DNA of 26,438 nt. Source: Thauera sp. (GTDB lineage Bacteria > Pseudomonadota > Gammaproteobacteria > Burkholderiales > Rhodocyclaceae). Shown piece by piece: positions 13,581 to 24,021 of this stretch. Both the position numbers and the translations under genes were made by a program. The notes beneath the pieces were generated by a model that saw only the letters and a list, made by a program, of their open reading frames with translations, ran no database searches and had not been told where the DNA came from. The stretch is taken from contig DMCZ01000010.1 of assembly GCA_003446655.1 (NCBI GenBank), positions 24,166-50,603 on the forward strand, given 5' to 3'. Position 1 is the stretch's first letter. Each line of letters starts with the position of its first letter.

Positions 13581-14887
13581 CAACGCACTCCCCGCTCACG
13601 ACTGAACATTCCTTCCCGGTTGCGCGGATCGAAGGCCGGCATCGGGGCATTGGCTGCGAGGCCGGCAGCCGACTGCGAGTCGGGCTGCGGCTGCGGGGCG
13701 GCTGGTTTGGCGCCCGCCTGCTGCATGAGCTTGTCGAGCGGCAGCATCAGCAGGTTGCCGTTACCCTGCGCGTCGATCATGACCTTCGAGGTACTGGACA
13801 TGACCTGCTGCATGGTGTCGAGGTACAGGCGCTCGCGGGTCACCTCAGGCGCACGGCTGTACTCGGCGAACACCTGGCTGAAGCGGCTGGCCTCACCTTC
13901 TGCGTTCGCGACCACGCGCTCGCGGTAAGCGTTGGCTTCCTCGACCAGGCGGGAGGCGGTACCGCGCGCCCGCGGCACGACGTCATTCGCATAGGCCTCG
14001 CCCTCGTTCTTCTGGCGCTCGCGATCCTGGCCGGCCTTCACCGCGTCGTCGAACGCAGCCTGCACCTGCTCGGGCGGCTGGGCGTTCTGCATGGTCACGC
14101 GGCTGATCTGGATGCCGGTCTGATAGCGATCGAGGATGCGTTGCATCAGCTCGTGCGCGGTGGTCGCGACCTCCTCGCGGCCCTCGTAGAGCACGAAGTC
14201 CATGCGGCTCTTGCCGACAATCTCGCGCATCGCGGTCTCGGCCGCCTGCGCCACCGCCTCGTCCGGGAAGCGGTTGTTGAAGACGTAGTTCTCGGGGCTG
14301 TTCAGCACGTACTGCACCGCGAACTGGATGTTGATGATGTTTTCATCATCGGTCAGCATCAACGACTCGCGCAGCACCTTGTTGCGCTCGGAACCGCGAT
14401 AGCCGACCTCGACCGTGCGCACCCCGGTGAGGTCCACGATCTCGTGCGTCTCGAACGGCGCCGGCAGGCGCCAGCGCAGGCCAGGCTCGGTGGTCGCGAC
14501 GTACTTGCCCAGGCGCAGCACGACGCCGCGCTGGTTGGCATCCACGGTGTAGAAACCGCTCGCCAGCCAGACGACCAGCACGAGCACCAGCAGCACACCG
14601 ATGCCGCCGCCGAACTGCTTGAAGGAGAAGCTGGGCAGCTGCGGCGCACCGCCGCCGCCCCCGCCGCCGGATCCACCGCCACGGCCTGCGCGCTTGCCGC
14701 CGAACATGCCGGTCAGGCGCTGGTTGAAGTCGCGCCAGACCTCCTCGAGGTCGGGCGGCCCCTGGTTGGCACCACGATTGCGGTCGCCGCGCAGGTCATC
14801 GTTGCGGTTGTCATCGCTGCGATTGCCGTCGTTGCGGTCGCCGTCGCCGCCGCCCTGGCCACCCCAGCGTGGATCGTTGAGTGACAT
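13580..14887 (-). CDS. hflK: HflK, FtsH-modulating SPFH membrane protein
   Basis: Inner-membrane SPFH protein that assembles with HflC around FtsH. The protein has 435 aa. The N-terminus is low-complexity: an Asp/Asn/Arg/Gly tract (residues about 7-45), then a Gly run near residue 75-85. The membrane span lies at about 93-113 (VLLVLVLVVWLASGFY). The SPFH domain starts TVDANQRGVVLRLGKYVATTEPGL. A Gln/Pro/Ala-rich tail ends the protein. I chose ATG 14887 (MSLNDPRWGG), a usual start in this family; an in-frame GTG at 14905 overlaps the hflX stop and would add six residues. It lies between hflX and hflC as in other proteobacteria. Confidence 0.94.
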   Translation of the reverse strand: MSLNDPRWGGQGGGDGDRNDGNRSDDNRNDDLRGDRNRGANQGPPDLEEVWRDFNQRLTGMFGGKRAGRGGGSGGGGGGGAPQLPSFSFKQFGGGIGVLLVLVLVVWLASGFYTVDANQRGVVLRLGKYVATTEPGLRWRLPAPFETHEIVDLTGVRTVEVGYRGSERNKVLRESLMLTDDENIINIQFAVQYVLNSPENYVFNNRFPDEAVAQAAETAMREIVGKSRMDFVLYEGREEVATTAHELMQRILDRYQTGIQISRVTMQNAQPPEQVQAAFDDAVKAGQDRERQKNEGEAYANDVVPRARGTASRLVEEANAYRERVVANAEGEASRFSQVFAEYSRAPEVTRERLYLDTMQQVMSSTSKVMIDAQGNGNLLMLPLDKLMQQAGAKPAAPQPQPDSQSAAGLAANAPMPAFDPRNREGMFSRERGVR

Positions 14888-14901
14888 GAGAATGCCTGTT
14901 A

Positions 14902-16059
14902 TCACGTTTGTTCTGGTCGCTCGTCAGCCGGCCCGGCGAGCCGGACGGCGTTGTCACCAAAGGTCTGCTGAGCTACTTCGGCAAGCGCATCGCGAAGCAG
15001 GTCGAGACCTTCCCCCGTTCGGGCGCTCAAAAAAACGCGCCTGATCTTATCACAGTCACCCCGCTCGACCGCCGGCGCGGCCCGCGTGAGGTCGATCTTG
15101 TTCCACACCAGGATCTGCGGCACGTCCGCCGCGCCGATCTCGGCGAGAACCAGGTTCACCGCCTCGATCTGGGCATCGCGGTCCTCACTGGCCGAATCCA
15201 CGACATGAAGCAGGAGGTCGGCCTGCGCGGTTTCCTCGAGTGTCGCCTGGAAAGCCGCGACCAGCGCATGGGGCAGGTCGCGGATGAAGCCGACCGTGTC
15301 CGACAGCACCACGCTCACGCCGCCTTTGTCGCCACCGACGTAGAGCCGGCGCGAGGTGGTGTCGAGCGTCGCGAAGAGCTGGTCGGCCGCATAGGCCCCC
15401 GCCTTCGTCAGCGCATTGAACAGCGTCGACTTGCCCGCATTGGTGTAACCGACGAGAGAGACCGACAGAACGTCACGGCGTTCCCTTGCCCGCCGCCGAA
15501 CCTTGCGCTGCTTCTCGATCTGCGCCAGACGCGACTTGAGCATCTTCACCCGGTTGCCGAGCAGCCGGCGGTCGGTCTCGAGCTGCTTCTCGCCCGGACC
15601 ACGAAGGCCGATGCCGCCCTTCTGGCGTTCGAGGTGGGTCCAGCCGCGCACGAGCCGGGTGGCCAGATGCTCCAGCTGGGCGAGCTCGACCTGCAGCTTG
15701 CCTTCGTGGCTGCGCGCGCGCTGGGCGAAGATATCGAGGATCAGCGCAGTGCGGTCGATGACCATGCACTGCAACTCGCGCTCGAGGTTGCGCTGCTGCG
15801 CCGGCGACAGGGCGTGATTGAAAATCACGATGTCGGCGCCGTTCGCGCGCAGCGCCTCGCCAATCTCCTGAACCTTGCCGCTGCCAGCGAACAGCTTGGG
15901 GTCCGGCGCGGCGCGCTTGCCCTGCACCACGGCCTCGGCGCTCGCCCCTGCACTGAGGACGAGCAGCTTGAGCTCCGACAGCCGCTCGTCGATCGCACCT
16001 TGCCCAAGGTCGAGCTGAACGAGGACCGCACGCTCTCCGGAGGCGGGACGCTCAAACAT
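14902..16059 (-). CDS. hflX: GTPase HflX
   Basis: Ribosome-associated GTPase that splits stalled 70S ribosomes, notably after heat stress. The protein has 385 aa. An N-terminal HflX domain (about 1-180) includes ADIVIFNHALSPAQQRNLER and RTALILDIFAQRARSHEGK. A coiled, basic linker ends RKVRRRARERRD. The G domain follows with G1 GYTNAGKSTLFNALT near residue 204, G3 DTVGFIRDLPHALV near 252 and G4 NKIDL near 318. It starts at ATG 16059, about 50 bp after hfq, and its stop lies 14 bp before the hflK start. The hfq-hflX-hflK-hflC order is the classical one. Confidence 0.95.
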   Translation of the reverse strand: MFERPASGERAVLVQLDLGQGAIDERLSELKLLVLSAGASAEAVVQGKRAAPDPKLFAGSGKVQEIGEALRANGADIVIFNHALSPAQQRNLERELQCMVIDRTALILDIFAQRARSHEGKLQVELAQLEHLATRLVRGWTHLERQKGGIGLRGPGEKQLETDRRLLGNRVKMLKSRLAQIEKQRKVRRRARERRDVLSVSLVGYTNAGKSTLFNALTKAGAYAADQLFATLDTTSRRLYVGGDKGGVSVVLSDTVGFIRDLPHALVAAFQATLEETAQADLLLHVVDSASEDRDAQIEAVNLVLAEIGAADVPQILVWNKIDLTRAAPAVERGDCDKIRRVFLSARTGEGLDLLRDALAEVAQQTFGDNAVRLAGPADERPEQT

Positions 16060-16110
16060 GGGCGCCCCCGACGGCCGGGGTCACCCGGCCGCGAACCTTG
16101 CTTGCCGGCC

Positions 16111-16347
16111 TCAGTTGCTGCCCTCTTCCTGCTGGATGACGACGGGGCGCGCAGGCACGACGGTGGAGATGGCGTGCTTGTAGACCATTTGCGTCACGGT
16201 GTTCTTCAGCAGCACGACATACTGATCGAACGACTCGACCTGGCCCTGGAGCTTGATGCCGTTGACCAGGTAGATCGACACGGGGATGTGCTCGCGACGC
16301 AGGGTGTTGAGAAAGGGGTCTTGTAGAAGTTGCCCTTTGTTGCTCAT
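16111..16347 (-). CDS. hfq: RNA chaperone Hfq
   Basis: Hexameric Sm-like protein that pairs small RNAs with mRNAs. At 78 aa it has the conserved Sm core but only a very short C-terminal tail after VVPARPVVIQQ. E. coli Hfq has about 102 aa. Sm1 and Sm2 are visible: PFLNTLRREHIPVSIYLVNG, LQGQVESFDQYVVLLKN and VYKHAISTVVPARP. The distal and proximal RNA-binding residues (QDPFLN, YKHA) are intact. ATG 16347 has AAAGAGGTT upstream. The 116-bp AT-richer gap to der probably holds its promoter, but I cannot name clear -35/-10 boxes. Confidence 0.97.
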   Translation of the reverse strand: MSNKGQLLQDPFLNTLRREHIPVSIYLVNGIKLQGQVESFDQYVVLLKNTVTQMVYKHAISTVVPARPVVIQQEEGSN

Positions 16348-16463
16348 TGCTGAACCTCTTTATTTTCTGTTTATAAGAATGGAGTGGATTTTTTGCTGCA
16401 CTGCAAAACGACAGTATGCAATGAAATCCAGGTGTGGAAACGGGTTCTCGACCGTAAAACTTT

Positions 16464-17792
16464 TCAATTCCGCGCCGCGTACGGATTGTGCGTGGTACGA
16501 AACTGGATGCGCAAGGGCGTGCCCTGCAGCTTGAACGCCTCCATGAAACAGCGCTCCAGGTAGCGCACATACGACTGCGGAATATCGTCCAGGGCGTTGC
16601 CGTGGATGACGATCACCGGTGGATTCATCCCGCCCTGGTGGGCGTAGCGCATCTTCGGCCGCGCCATGCCGTGGCGCGGCGGGGCCTGGCGGACCACCGC
16701 CTGCTGCAGCGCGCGCGTGAGGCGCGGCGTCGACAGGTCGGCGGTCGCAGCGCCATAGGCGGCATCGACCGACTTCAGCAGGCCATTGATGCCCTCGGCC
16801 TTCAGCGCCGAAATCTGATGGAAGCGGGCAAAGGACAGGAAAGCGAGCTTGCGCGCGATGTCGCTCTTCAAGCGCTCCCTGCGGTAGTCATCGACCGCGT
16901 CCCATTTGTTGATGGCCACCACCAGGGCCCGGCCAGCCTCGAGCGCAAAGCCGGCAATATGGGCGTCCTGATCCGAGATGTCCTGCGCCGCGTCGAGCAC
17001 CAGCACGACCACGTTGCACTCCTGGATCGCCTGCAGGGTCTTGATGACCGAGAACTTCTCGACCGCCTCGAAAACCTTGCCGCGCCGACGCAGGCCCGCG
17101 GTGTCGATCAGCGTGTACCGCCGCCCGCCACGCTCGAAGGGGATCGCGATCGCGTCGCGGGTGGTGCCCGGCATGTCGAACGCGATCACGCGCTCCTCGC
17201 CGAGCAGGGTATTGACCAACGTGGATTTGCCGACATTGGGGCGGCCGACGATGGCGACGCGGGGCCCTTCGTCCTCACGCGCCTCCTTCTCCTCGTCGAG
17301 CGGGAATGGAGCGAGCACGATCTCGATCAGCTGCTTCACGCCATCGCCGTGGGCGGCGGACACGGGCAGCGGATCGCCGAGCCCGAGGGCGTGGAAATCG
17401 GCGGCGACCATCGCCCGGTCAAGCCCCTCGGCCTTGTTCACCACCAGATGCACGGGACGCCCGGCACGGCGCAGGCGCGCGGCGATATTCTCGTCGTGCG
17501 GCGTACGGCCGGCACGGCCATCGACGAGAAACAGCAGCACGTCGGCCTCGGCGATCGCCTGCTCGGCCTGGCGCGCCATCTCGTGCATGATGCCGTCCTT
17601 GGCCACGGGATCGAAGCCAGCGGTGTCGACGACCAGATAGTCACGCTCGCCGACACGGCCGACGCCGTAATGCCGATCCCGGGTGAGCCCCGGCTGATCG
17701 GCGACGAGCGCATCGCGCGTCCGCGTCAGGCGGTTGAACAGGGTCGACTTGCCGACATTGGGCCGGCCAACCAGAACGATGGTGGGTTTCAC
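16464..17792 (-). CDS. der: Ribosome-assembly GTPase Der (EngA)
   Basis: Essential double GTPase for assembly of the 50S subunit. The protein has 442 aa. The first G domain has GRPNVGKSTLFNRLT at residues 8-22 and VDTAGFD. The second has GRPNVGKSTLVNTLLG near residue 182, IDTAGLR and NKWD. A KH-like C-terminal domain ends with LERCFMEAFKLQGTPLRIQF. The start codon is GTG at 17792 (GTGAAACCCACC); no ATG is near enough to the first P-loop to replace it. It follows bamB by 13 bp at the end of a long co-directional run. Confidence 0.96.
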   Translation of the reverse strand: MKPTIVLVGRPNVGKSTLFNRLTRTRDALVADQPGLTRDRHYGVGRVGERDYLVVDTAGFDPVAKDGIMHEMARQAEQAIAEADVLLFLVDGRAGRTPHDENIAARLRRAGRPVHLVVNKAEGLDRAMVAADFHALGLGDPLPVSAAHGDGVKQLIEIVLAPFPLDEEKEAREDEGPRVAIVGRPNVGKSTLVNTLLGEERVIAFDMPGTTRDAIAIPFERGGRRYTLIDTAGLRRRGKVFEAVEKFSVIKTLQAIQECNVVVLVLDAAQDISDQDAHIAGFALEAGRALVVAINKWDAVDDYRRERLKSDIARKLAFLSFARFHQISALKAEGINGLLKSVDAAYGAATADLSTPRLTRALQQAVVRQAPPRHGMARPKMRYAHQGGMNPPVIVIHGNALDDIPQSYVRYLERCFMEAFKLQGTPLRIQFRTTHNPYAARN

Positions 17793-17805
17793 TTGCTGCC
17801 GTGCC

Positions 17806-18948
17806 TCAGCGCACTTCGTACGCGGTAATGTCGCCGTCCAGGTCCTGGACGACGAAGCCCCGCCCGAGCGGGACGGGATCGGCCGCGATCGGCTCGCTGC
17901 CTGCGCGGTCGCGGGCGGCGAACGCGCCGGTCTCGCGGTTCAGGAGATGAACGTAGCCCTCGAGGTCGCCGACCACGACGTGGTCGCCTACGATCAGCGG
18001 TCGCGACACCTTGCGCCGGGCAAGCGCATCCTGCTTCCAGACGCTCGCACCGCTGTAGGCGTCGAGCGCGTGCACGGCGTCGCGGTCGTCGGTGATCATC
18101 GCGAAGCGGGCGTCGCGATCCATGCCCACGCTGCTGGAAAAATCGCGCGCCCAGATGGCATTTCCGTTGGAGGTGTCGAAGCAGGCGGCGCGCCCCTGAT
18201 AGCTGACTGCACAAACCTCGCGCCGGCCGACCACCGGCGTGCCGGCGACGTCGGCCACGCGCTCGAGCTCGGTCGACCCACGCGGCATGGCCACATTGAG
18301 TTCGGTGATGGCCCCGCCGTTGGCCACGTTGATCACGGCCAGCTTGCCGCCCGGGAAACCGGCCAGCACGACGGGCCCTTCGATGACCACGCTCGAGAAG
18401 CTGCGCAGCGCCAGCGGCGGGTTGTTGCGCTGGTACACCCAGCGCCGGCTGCCGTCACGCGCGTCGAGCGCGATCAGGCGGTTGTCGGAGGCGCGCACGA
18501 TCACGAAATCGAGGCTGACCGCCGGCGGCGCGAGCACCTCGGCGCCGACGTTCGCACGCCAGCGCTCGCTGCCGGTCGCGGCGTCGAGCGCGATCACCGC
18601 ACCGTCCGTTGCGGCAACCACGGCCAGGCGGCCATCGGTGCCGACCCCTGCAGACAGGTCCGTTTCGGTATCCGTGCGCCACACCGAACGGCCGCCCTCG
18701 AAGCGCGCAACCTCGCCGTCATGACCTGCGGCATACACCGCGTCGCTCCACACCGCGGGCTGGAAGCGATAGGGCCCTGCATCGCCGATGTTGGCGCTCC
18801 ACGTGCTGGCGAGCTGTGCCGAGGGCGTGAAATCCACCAGTTCTGCAGGCTTCGCGGCGGAGCTGGCAAAGGGATTGAGCGAGGAGCAGGCGGTAGTGAG
18901 CAGAACAGCGGCCAACAGCGGAACCAGGCGCAGCGAAAGCGGCTTCAT
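17806..18948 (-). CDS. bamB: Outer-membrane assembly lipoprotein BamB
   Basis: Lipoprotein of the BAM complex, which folds beta-barrel proteins into the outer membrane. The protein has 380 aa. A lipoprotein signal ends at the lipobox LTTAC with Cys21. The rest is an eight-bladed PQQ-like beta-propeller with repeats such as VIALDAATGSERWRANVGAE, LIALDARDGSRRWVYQR, ACFDTSNGNAIWARDF and VHALDAYSGASVWKQD. Neighbours der, yfgM and hisS are the same as around bamB (yfgL) in E. coli. The position after the lipid Cys (Ser) favours outer-membrane sorting. Confidence 0.95.
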   Translation of the reverse strand: MKPLSLRLVPLLAAVLLTTACSSLNPFASSAAKPAELVDFTPSAQLASTWSANIGDAGPYRFQPAVWSDAVYAAGHDGEVARFEGGRSVWRTDTETDLSAGVGTDGRLAVVAATDGAVIALDAATGSERWRANVGAEVLAPPAVSLDFVIVRASDNRLIALDARDGSRRWVYQRNNPPLALRSFSSVVIEGPVVLAGFPGGKLAVINVANGGAITELNVAMPRGSTELERVADVAGTPVVGRREVCAVSYQGRAACFDTSNGNAIWARDFSSSVGMDRDARFAMITDDRDAVHALDAYSGASVWKQDALARRKVSRPLIVGDHVVVGDLEGYVHLLNRETGAFAARDRAGSEPIAADPVPLGRGFVVQDLDGDITAYEVR

Positions 18949-18951
18949 CGA

Positions 18952-19599
18952 TCAGACTCCGAGGGATTCGAGTTTCACGCGCACGACCTCGCGCAGGGTC
19001 ACGGCTTCGTCGCCTTCCGCAGCGAGACCATCGATCGCAGCCTGCCAGGCAGCACGCGCTTCGGCCTTCTTCCCCTGAGCCGCGAGGATGTCACCACGCA
19101 GGTCGTCGAAGCGGGTCTTGTAAGCGGCAGTCGGCGCTGCCTGCAGGCGGGCAAGCGCAGCATCGTGCTCACCCGTCTGCAGCAGCACCGCAGCCAGACG
19201 CAGGCGCGCCAGGTCACGCAGCGCAGCATCCGTTCCTTTGTCCGCCGCCCACTCGAGCTGCGCGCGTGCATTTGCAAGATCGCCGCTCTCGAACTGCAGC
19301 CCCGCCGACAACAGCGCGCCGAGCTGCGCGCTCACCGTGCCGCCATGCTCGCCAATCAGCCGGCCAGCCGCGTCACGCGCCTTCTGCGCATCCTGCTGCT
19401 CGGCCGCCTGCTGCACAGCGTAGTAAAGCACCCCTGCCTCACCGGCGTTGCGGTTCTGGTACCAGTTCCAGCCCTGCCAGCCCACCGAGGCGAGCGCCGC
19501 CGCCACCGCCAGGCTGACGACGAGGTTGCCGTACTGCGCCCACCACGCCTTGAGTTCGGATATCTGTTCCTGCTCTTCGAGATCGTAGACCGCCATCAT
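18952..19599 (-). CDS. yfgM: YfgM-like inner-membrane TPR protein
   Basis: Membrane-anchored protein of the YfgM/DUF2133 type, linked in E. coli to the SecYEG translocon and periplasmic chaperones. It has about 215 aa: a cytoplasmic N-terminus (VYDLEEQEQISELKAWW), one membrane span at about 27-45 (NLVVSLAVAAALASVGWQGW), then periplasmic helical TPR-like repeats. Two adjacent ATGs at 19599 and 19596 could serve as the start. The first overlaps the hisS stop (TGATG), so I chose it; MAVYDLEEQ from the second is equally plausible. Confidence 0.88.
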   Translation of the reverse strand: MMAVYDLEEQEQISELKAWWAQYGNLVVSLAVAAALASVGWQGWNWYQNRNAGEAGVLYYAVQQAAEQQDAQKARDAAGRLIGEHGGTVSAQLGALLSAGLQFESGDLANARAQLEWAADKGTDAALRDLARLRLAAVLLQTGEHDAALARLQAAPTAAYKTRFDDLRGDILAAQGKKAEARAAWQAAIDGLAAEGDEAVTLREVVRVKLESLGV

Positions 19600-20894
19600 C
19601 AAGCCTCTTGTTCGGATTCTTCGGAATACAGCAGGCCGGCCATCGCTTCGGGCAGGGCCGCGAGCGCGACACGCTGCTGTGCGCCCATGCCACGCAGCGG
19701 CTTGAGACCGACCTCTCCGGCTGCGGCCTCGTCCTCGCCGATGACGATCGCCACCGGCGCCTCACTGGCGTCAGCCTTCTTCATCTGCGCCTTGAAGCTG
19801 CCGCCGCCGCAATGCATCAGCACCGCGAAGCCGTGCTCGCGCAGCGCCTCGGCGGCGCGCATGCCCAGGCGCTGGGCAGCTTCGCCCACGCTGACCACGT
19901 AGGCGTCGGGCACCGAGCGCTCGGCCTCGCCGCCGCACTCCTTCCACAGCAGCAGCAGGCGCTCGATGCCGATCGCGAATCCCGCCGCCGGCTGCGGCTT
20001 GCCGCCGAGCTGCTCGAAGAGACCGTCGTAGCGTCCGCCGGCGCAGATCGTGCCCTGCGCGCCCAGCCGCGTGGTGACCCACTCGAACACCGTGCGGTTG
20101 TAGTAGTCCAGGCCGCGCACCAGGCGGTGGTTGATGCGGTAGGGAATGCCGGCGTCCTTGAGGAAGACCTGGACCGCCTCGAAGTGCGCCTTGGACGCCT
20201 CACCGAGGTAGTCGGCCAGCTTCGGCGCTGCTTCGACGATCGCGTGCAGTTCGGGGTTCTTCGTGTCGAGGATGCGCAGCGGGTTGGTGTAGAGGCGGCG
20301 CCTGCCGTCCTCGTCGAGCTTGTCCTGGTGCTGCTCGAGGTAAGCGATCAGCGCCGCGCGGTGCCGGGCGCGCTCTTCGGGGGCGCCAAGGGAGTTGATC
20401 TCGAGCGCGACGTCCTCGAGACCGAGGTCTTCCCACAGCCGCGCGCACATCAGGATGAGTTCGGCGTCGGTGTCGGCGCCGGCGAAGCCGAGGGCCTCGA
20501 CGCCGATCTGGTGGAACTGGCGGTAGCGCCCCTTCTGCGGGCGCTCGTGGCGGAACATCGGGCCGTAGTAATACAGCCGCTGCGGGCCGCCGGAGGGGAT
20601 CAGGTTGTGCTGGATGGCAGCGCGCACGCAGGACGCCGTGCCCTCGGGACGCAGGGTGAGGTGCTCGCCGTTGAGCGCGTCCTCGAAGGAATACATCTCC
20701 TTCTCGACGATGTCGGTGACCTCGCCGATCGCGCGCTTGAAGAGCGGCGTCGGCTCGACCAGCGGCATGCGGATCGGGCGGTAGCCGTAGCTCTGCAGCC
20801 AGTCGCGCACGATGTCTTCGAAGTACTCCCAGGTTTCGGCGTCGGCCGGCAGGATGTCGTTCATCCCGCGCACGGCCTGCAAGGTCTGGCTCAT
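19599..20894 (-). CDS. hisS: Histidyl-tRNA synthetase
   Basis: Class IIa synthetase that charges tRNA-His. The protein has 431 aa, near the E. coli length of 424. It begins QTLQAVRGMNDILPADAETW. Motif 2 shows FRHERPQKGRYRQFHQIGVE, the histidine-binding motif shows RGLDYYNRTVFEW and AGGRYDGLFEQLGG, and motif 3 is GFAIGIERLLLL. The C-terminal anticodon-binding domain (about 335-430) is present, which separates it from hisZ at 11341. Start ATG 20894. The gene ends in a TGATG overlap with yfgM. A 57-bp gap without features separates it from ispG. Confidence 0.96.
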   Translation of the reverse strand: MSQTLQAVRGMNDILPADAETWEYFEDIVRDWLQSYGYRPIRMPLVEPTPLFKRAIGEVTDIVEKEMYSFEDALNGEHLTLRPEGTASCVRAAIQHNLIPSGGPQRLYYYGPMFRHERPQKGRYRQFHQIGVEALGFAGADTDAELILMCARLWEDLGLEDVALEINSLGAPEERARHRAALIAYLEQHQDKLDEDGRRRLYTNPLRILDTKNPELHAIVEAAPKLADYLGEASKAHFEAVQVFLKDAGIPYRINHRLVRGLDYYNRTVFEWVTTRLGAQGTICAGGRYDGLFEQLGGKPQPAAGFAIGIERLLLLWKECGGEAERSVPDAYVVSVGEAAQRLGMRAAEALREHGFAVLMHCGGGSFKAQMKKADASEAPVAIVIGEDEAAAGEVGLKPLRGMGAQQRVALAALPEAMAGLLYSEESEQEA

Positions 20895-20951
20895 GTGGTT
20901 CTGTTCTTCTGTGTCGCGCTCACGCGCGGTGGTCGTTGTTCGTTGCGGCGC

Positions 20952-22222
<1,271 letters not shown>

Positions 22223-22223
<1 letters not shown>

Positions 22224-23221
22224 CAACGAAGCGTGAGGCGGGCAACGGAGCCGCGGATGTGGGCAGCCAGGTCGACCGGCTTGCCGTCGTGCTCGAGGGT
22301 CACGCTGGCCGCATTGCCGACCACCAGCGTGAACGGCGCAGTGCCCTGGACGCTGCGGGTGCTGCCGGCGCGGTTGGTTCCCGAGTGCAGGATGGCACCG
22401 CTCGCATCGCGGACCTCGACCCACGAATCTGCACCGAATCGAAAGTTCAGCTGCCCCGCCCCATTCGGGAGCTCGACCGGCGCTGCCGCCGGCGCGGACC
22501 CAGTGGCGGCGGCGGTCGCCGTTGATGCTGCAGCGGCTGCCGCGGGCGCTGCAGCGGCGACGTCGGCAGCGCCGGCAAGCTGTGCCCCGGTCGCCGAATC
22601 AGCTACGGCCGCAGCCTCGCTCATCTCCGCCTCTGCGCTCCCCACGACACCCTGCGCATCGGCCGCAGATTCGATCACGACCGGCTGCGGAGGTGCCAAC
22701 TGGATGGCGGATTGCGGTGCCGCAGGCTCACTGGGCGCAGGCGCGAAGTTTGGCGCGGGCTCAACCAAGGTCTCGCTCGACGGCGCGTTTTCGGTGCGGA
22801 ACCAGTCGAAATACCAGCCCGTCGCCAGCATGGCGAGCAGCACCAGTACGACCGCACCCGCCGGAAAGCTGCCCCTACGCCGACTCCCGCCGGCAGGCAG
22901 GTCGCCGTCGGCGTTGCGGATCGGCGACAGGTCGGGCGAGCCCTGTCCGGCCAGGCGCTGGACGGCGTCCAGCAGCGGCGTCGCATCGAGCCCGACGTAA
23001 CGTGCGTAGTTGCGCATGAACCCGCGCACGAAAGCCATCCCCGGAAGCGCATCGAAGTCGTCACGCTCGAGCGCATCAACCTGGCGGGGGCTGAGCTTGA
23101 GTGCAAATGCGACCTCGTGCACCGATTCGCCACGCGCCTCGCGGGCACGACGCAGCAGCGCCCCCGGCGAGGAGATCGCCTCGGCCACGGCAGCAAGGTT
23201 TTCGGACTGGAGGCTGCTCAC
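22223..23221 (-). CDS. rodZ: RodZ-like cytoskeletal/cell-shape protein
   Basis: Bitopic membrane protein that links MreB to the cell-wall elongation machinery. The protein has 332 aa. A Cro/Xre-type helix-turn-helix domain lies at about 18-85 (RRAREARGESVHEVAFALKL, with FVRGFMRNYARYVGLD). A basic stretch SRRRG precedes the membrane span at about 117-135. An Ala-rich low-complexity periplasmic linker (about 195-250) leads to a C-terminal DUF4115 beta domain (FRFGADSWVEVRDASG). The start is GTG at 23221, inside the pilW stop (GTGA). A DNA-binding role for the helix-turn-helix is the alternative, but the membrane topology is that of RodZ. Confidence 0.9.
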
Positions 23222-24021
23222 TCGAACTTCCCTTCATTAAACAACTGGAACTCCTCCGATTCGGCAAACCGCGATCGCAGCTGCGAAGCGTAGCTCGCCT
23301 CGGCGTCGTGATTGCCAAGACGACGCTCGGTGCGCAGACCCAGCCACACGGATGCGGCGCTGGGGTTGAGCTGCTGATGCAGGCGAATCAGGTGATTACG
23401 GGCCTGCTCATAGCGCCCGCCGCGGTAGGCGATCTGGGCGAGCTGGTACAACGCCTGGCCGTTCGCGGCGTCGGCCTGCACTGCGCGCAGGAACTGCACC
23501 TCAGCGGCGGCATCATCCTTGAGCCGCAGGTAGCACAGACCCGCATTGGTCAACGGACGCGACGGGTAGCGGTAATAAGGATTGCGCGCGGCAATGGCAA
23601 GCCTCTCAAGCCCCTGCTGCTCCTCGCCCTGCGTGCACAGGAACCACCCATAGCTGTTGTTGAAATCGGGATCGCCAGGCGCTTCGCGCAGCGCACGCTC
23701 GAAGTTCTCGCGCGCCGCGGCGTTCTCCTCGATAAGCATGTATGCGAGCCCGAGCAGATGGTAGGCGGGCGCGTAACTGGGACTGTCGCCCAGCGCGATC
23801 TTCGCCTCGTCGAGCGCCACGTCGTAGCGACCGACCTCGAAATAGGCCATGCCGAGATCGACATGCACGCGTGCTCGCGCGTCGGCGGGGTTGACGGGCG
23901 TGGTGTCGGACATCGGTCGACTGACCGTCGAGGATTCACCCGACAGCGTCGCCGGACCGGTCGCGCACCCCGCCACGGCAGCCGCAGCGACGAGCGCAAG
24001 CAGCGTCAGCTTGTTCCTCAT
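23218..24021 (-). CDS. pilW: Type IV pilus biogenesis TPR lipoprotein PilW/PilF
   Basis: Outer-membrane pilotin that helps PilQ secretin assembly and pilus stability. The protein has 267 aa. A lipoprotein signal with lipobox VAGC puts the lipidated Cys at 19. TPR repeats follow at about 50-250: VHVDLGMAYFEVGRYDVALDEAKIAL, PAYHLLGLAYMLIEENAAARENFERAL and LYQLAQIAYRGGRYEQARNHL. The short motif NNSYGWFLCTQG is typical of PilF/PilW. ATG 24021 overlaps the rlmN stop (TAATG). Position rlmN-pilF-rodZ-ispG is conserved in proteobacteria. Its presence implies type IV pili encoded elsewhere. Confidence 0.91.
   Translation of the reverse strand: MRNKLTLLALVAAAAVAGCATGPATLSGESSTVSRPMSDTTPVNPADARARVHVDLGMAYFEVGRYDVALDEAKIALGDSPSYAPAYHLLGLAYMLIEENAAARENFERALREAPGDPDFNNSYGWFLCTQGEEQQGLERLAIAARNPYYRYPSRPLTNAGLCYLRLKDDAAAEVQFLRAVQADAANGQALYQLAQIAYRGGRYEQARNHLIRLHQQLNPSAASVWLGLRTERRLGNHDAEASYASQLRSRFAESEEFQLFNEGKFE

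Noticed and set aside
22224..22424. In-frame N-terminal extension of IspG
   Set aside because: It lies wholly inside rodZ in another frame and has no ispG-like sequence; the ATG at 22223 overlapping the rodZ stop is the natural start.
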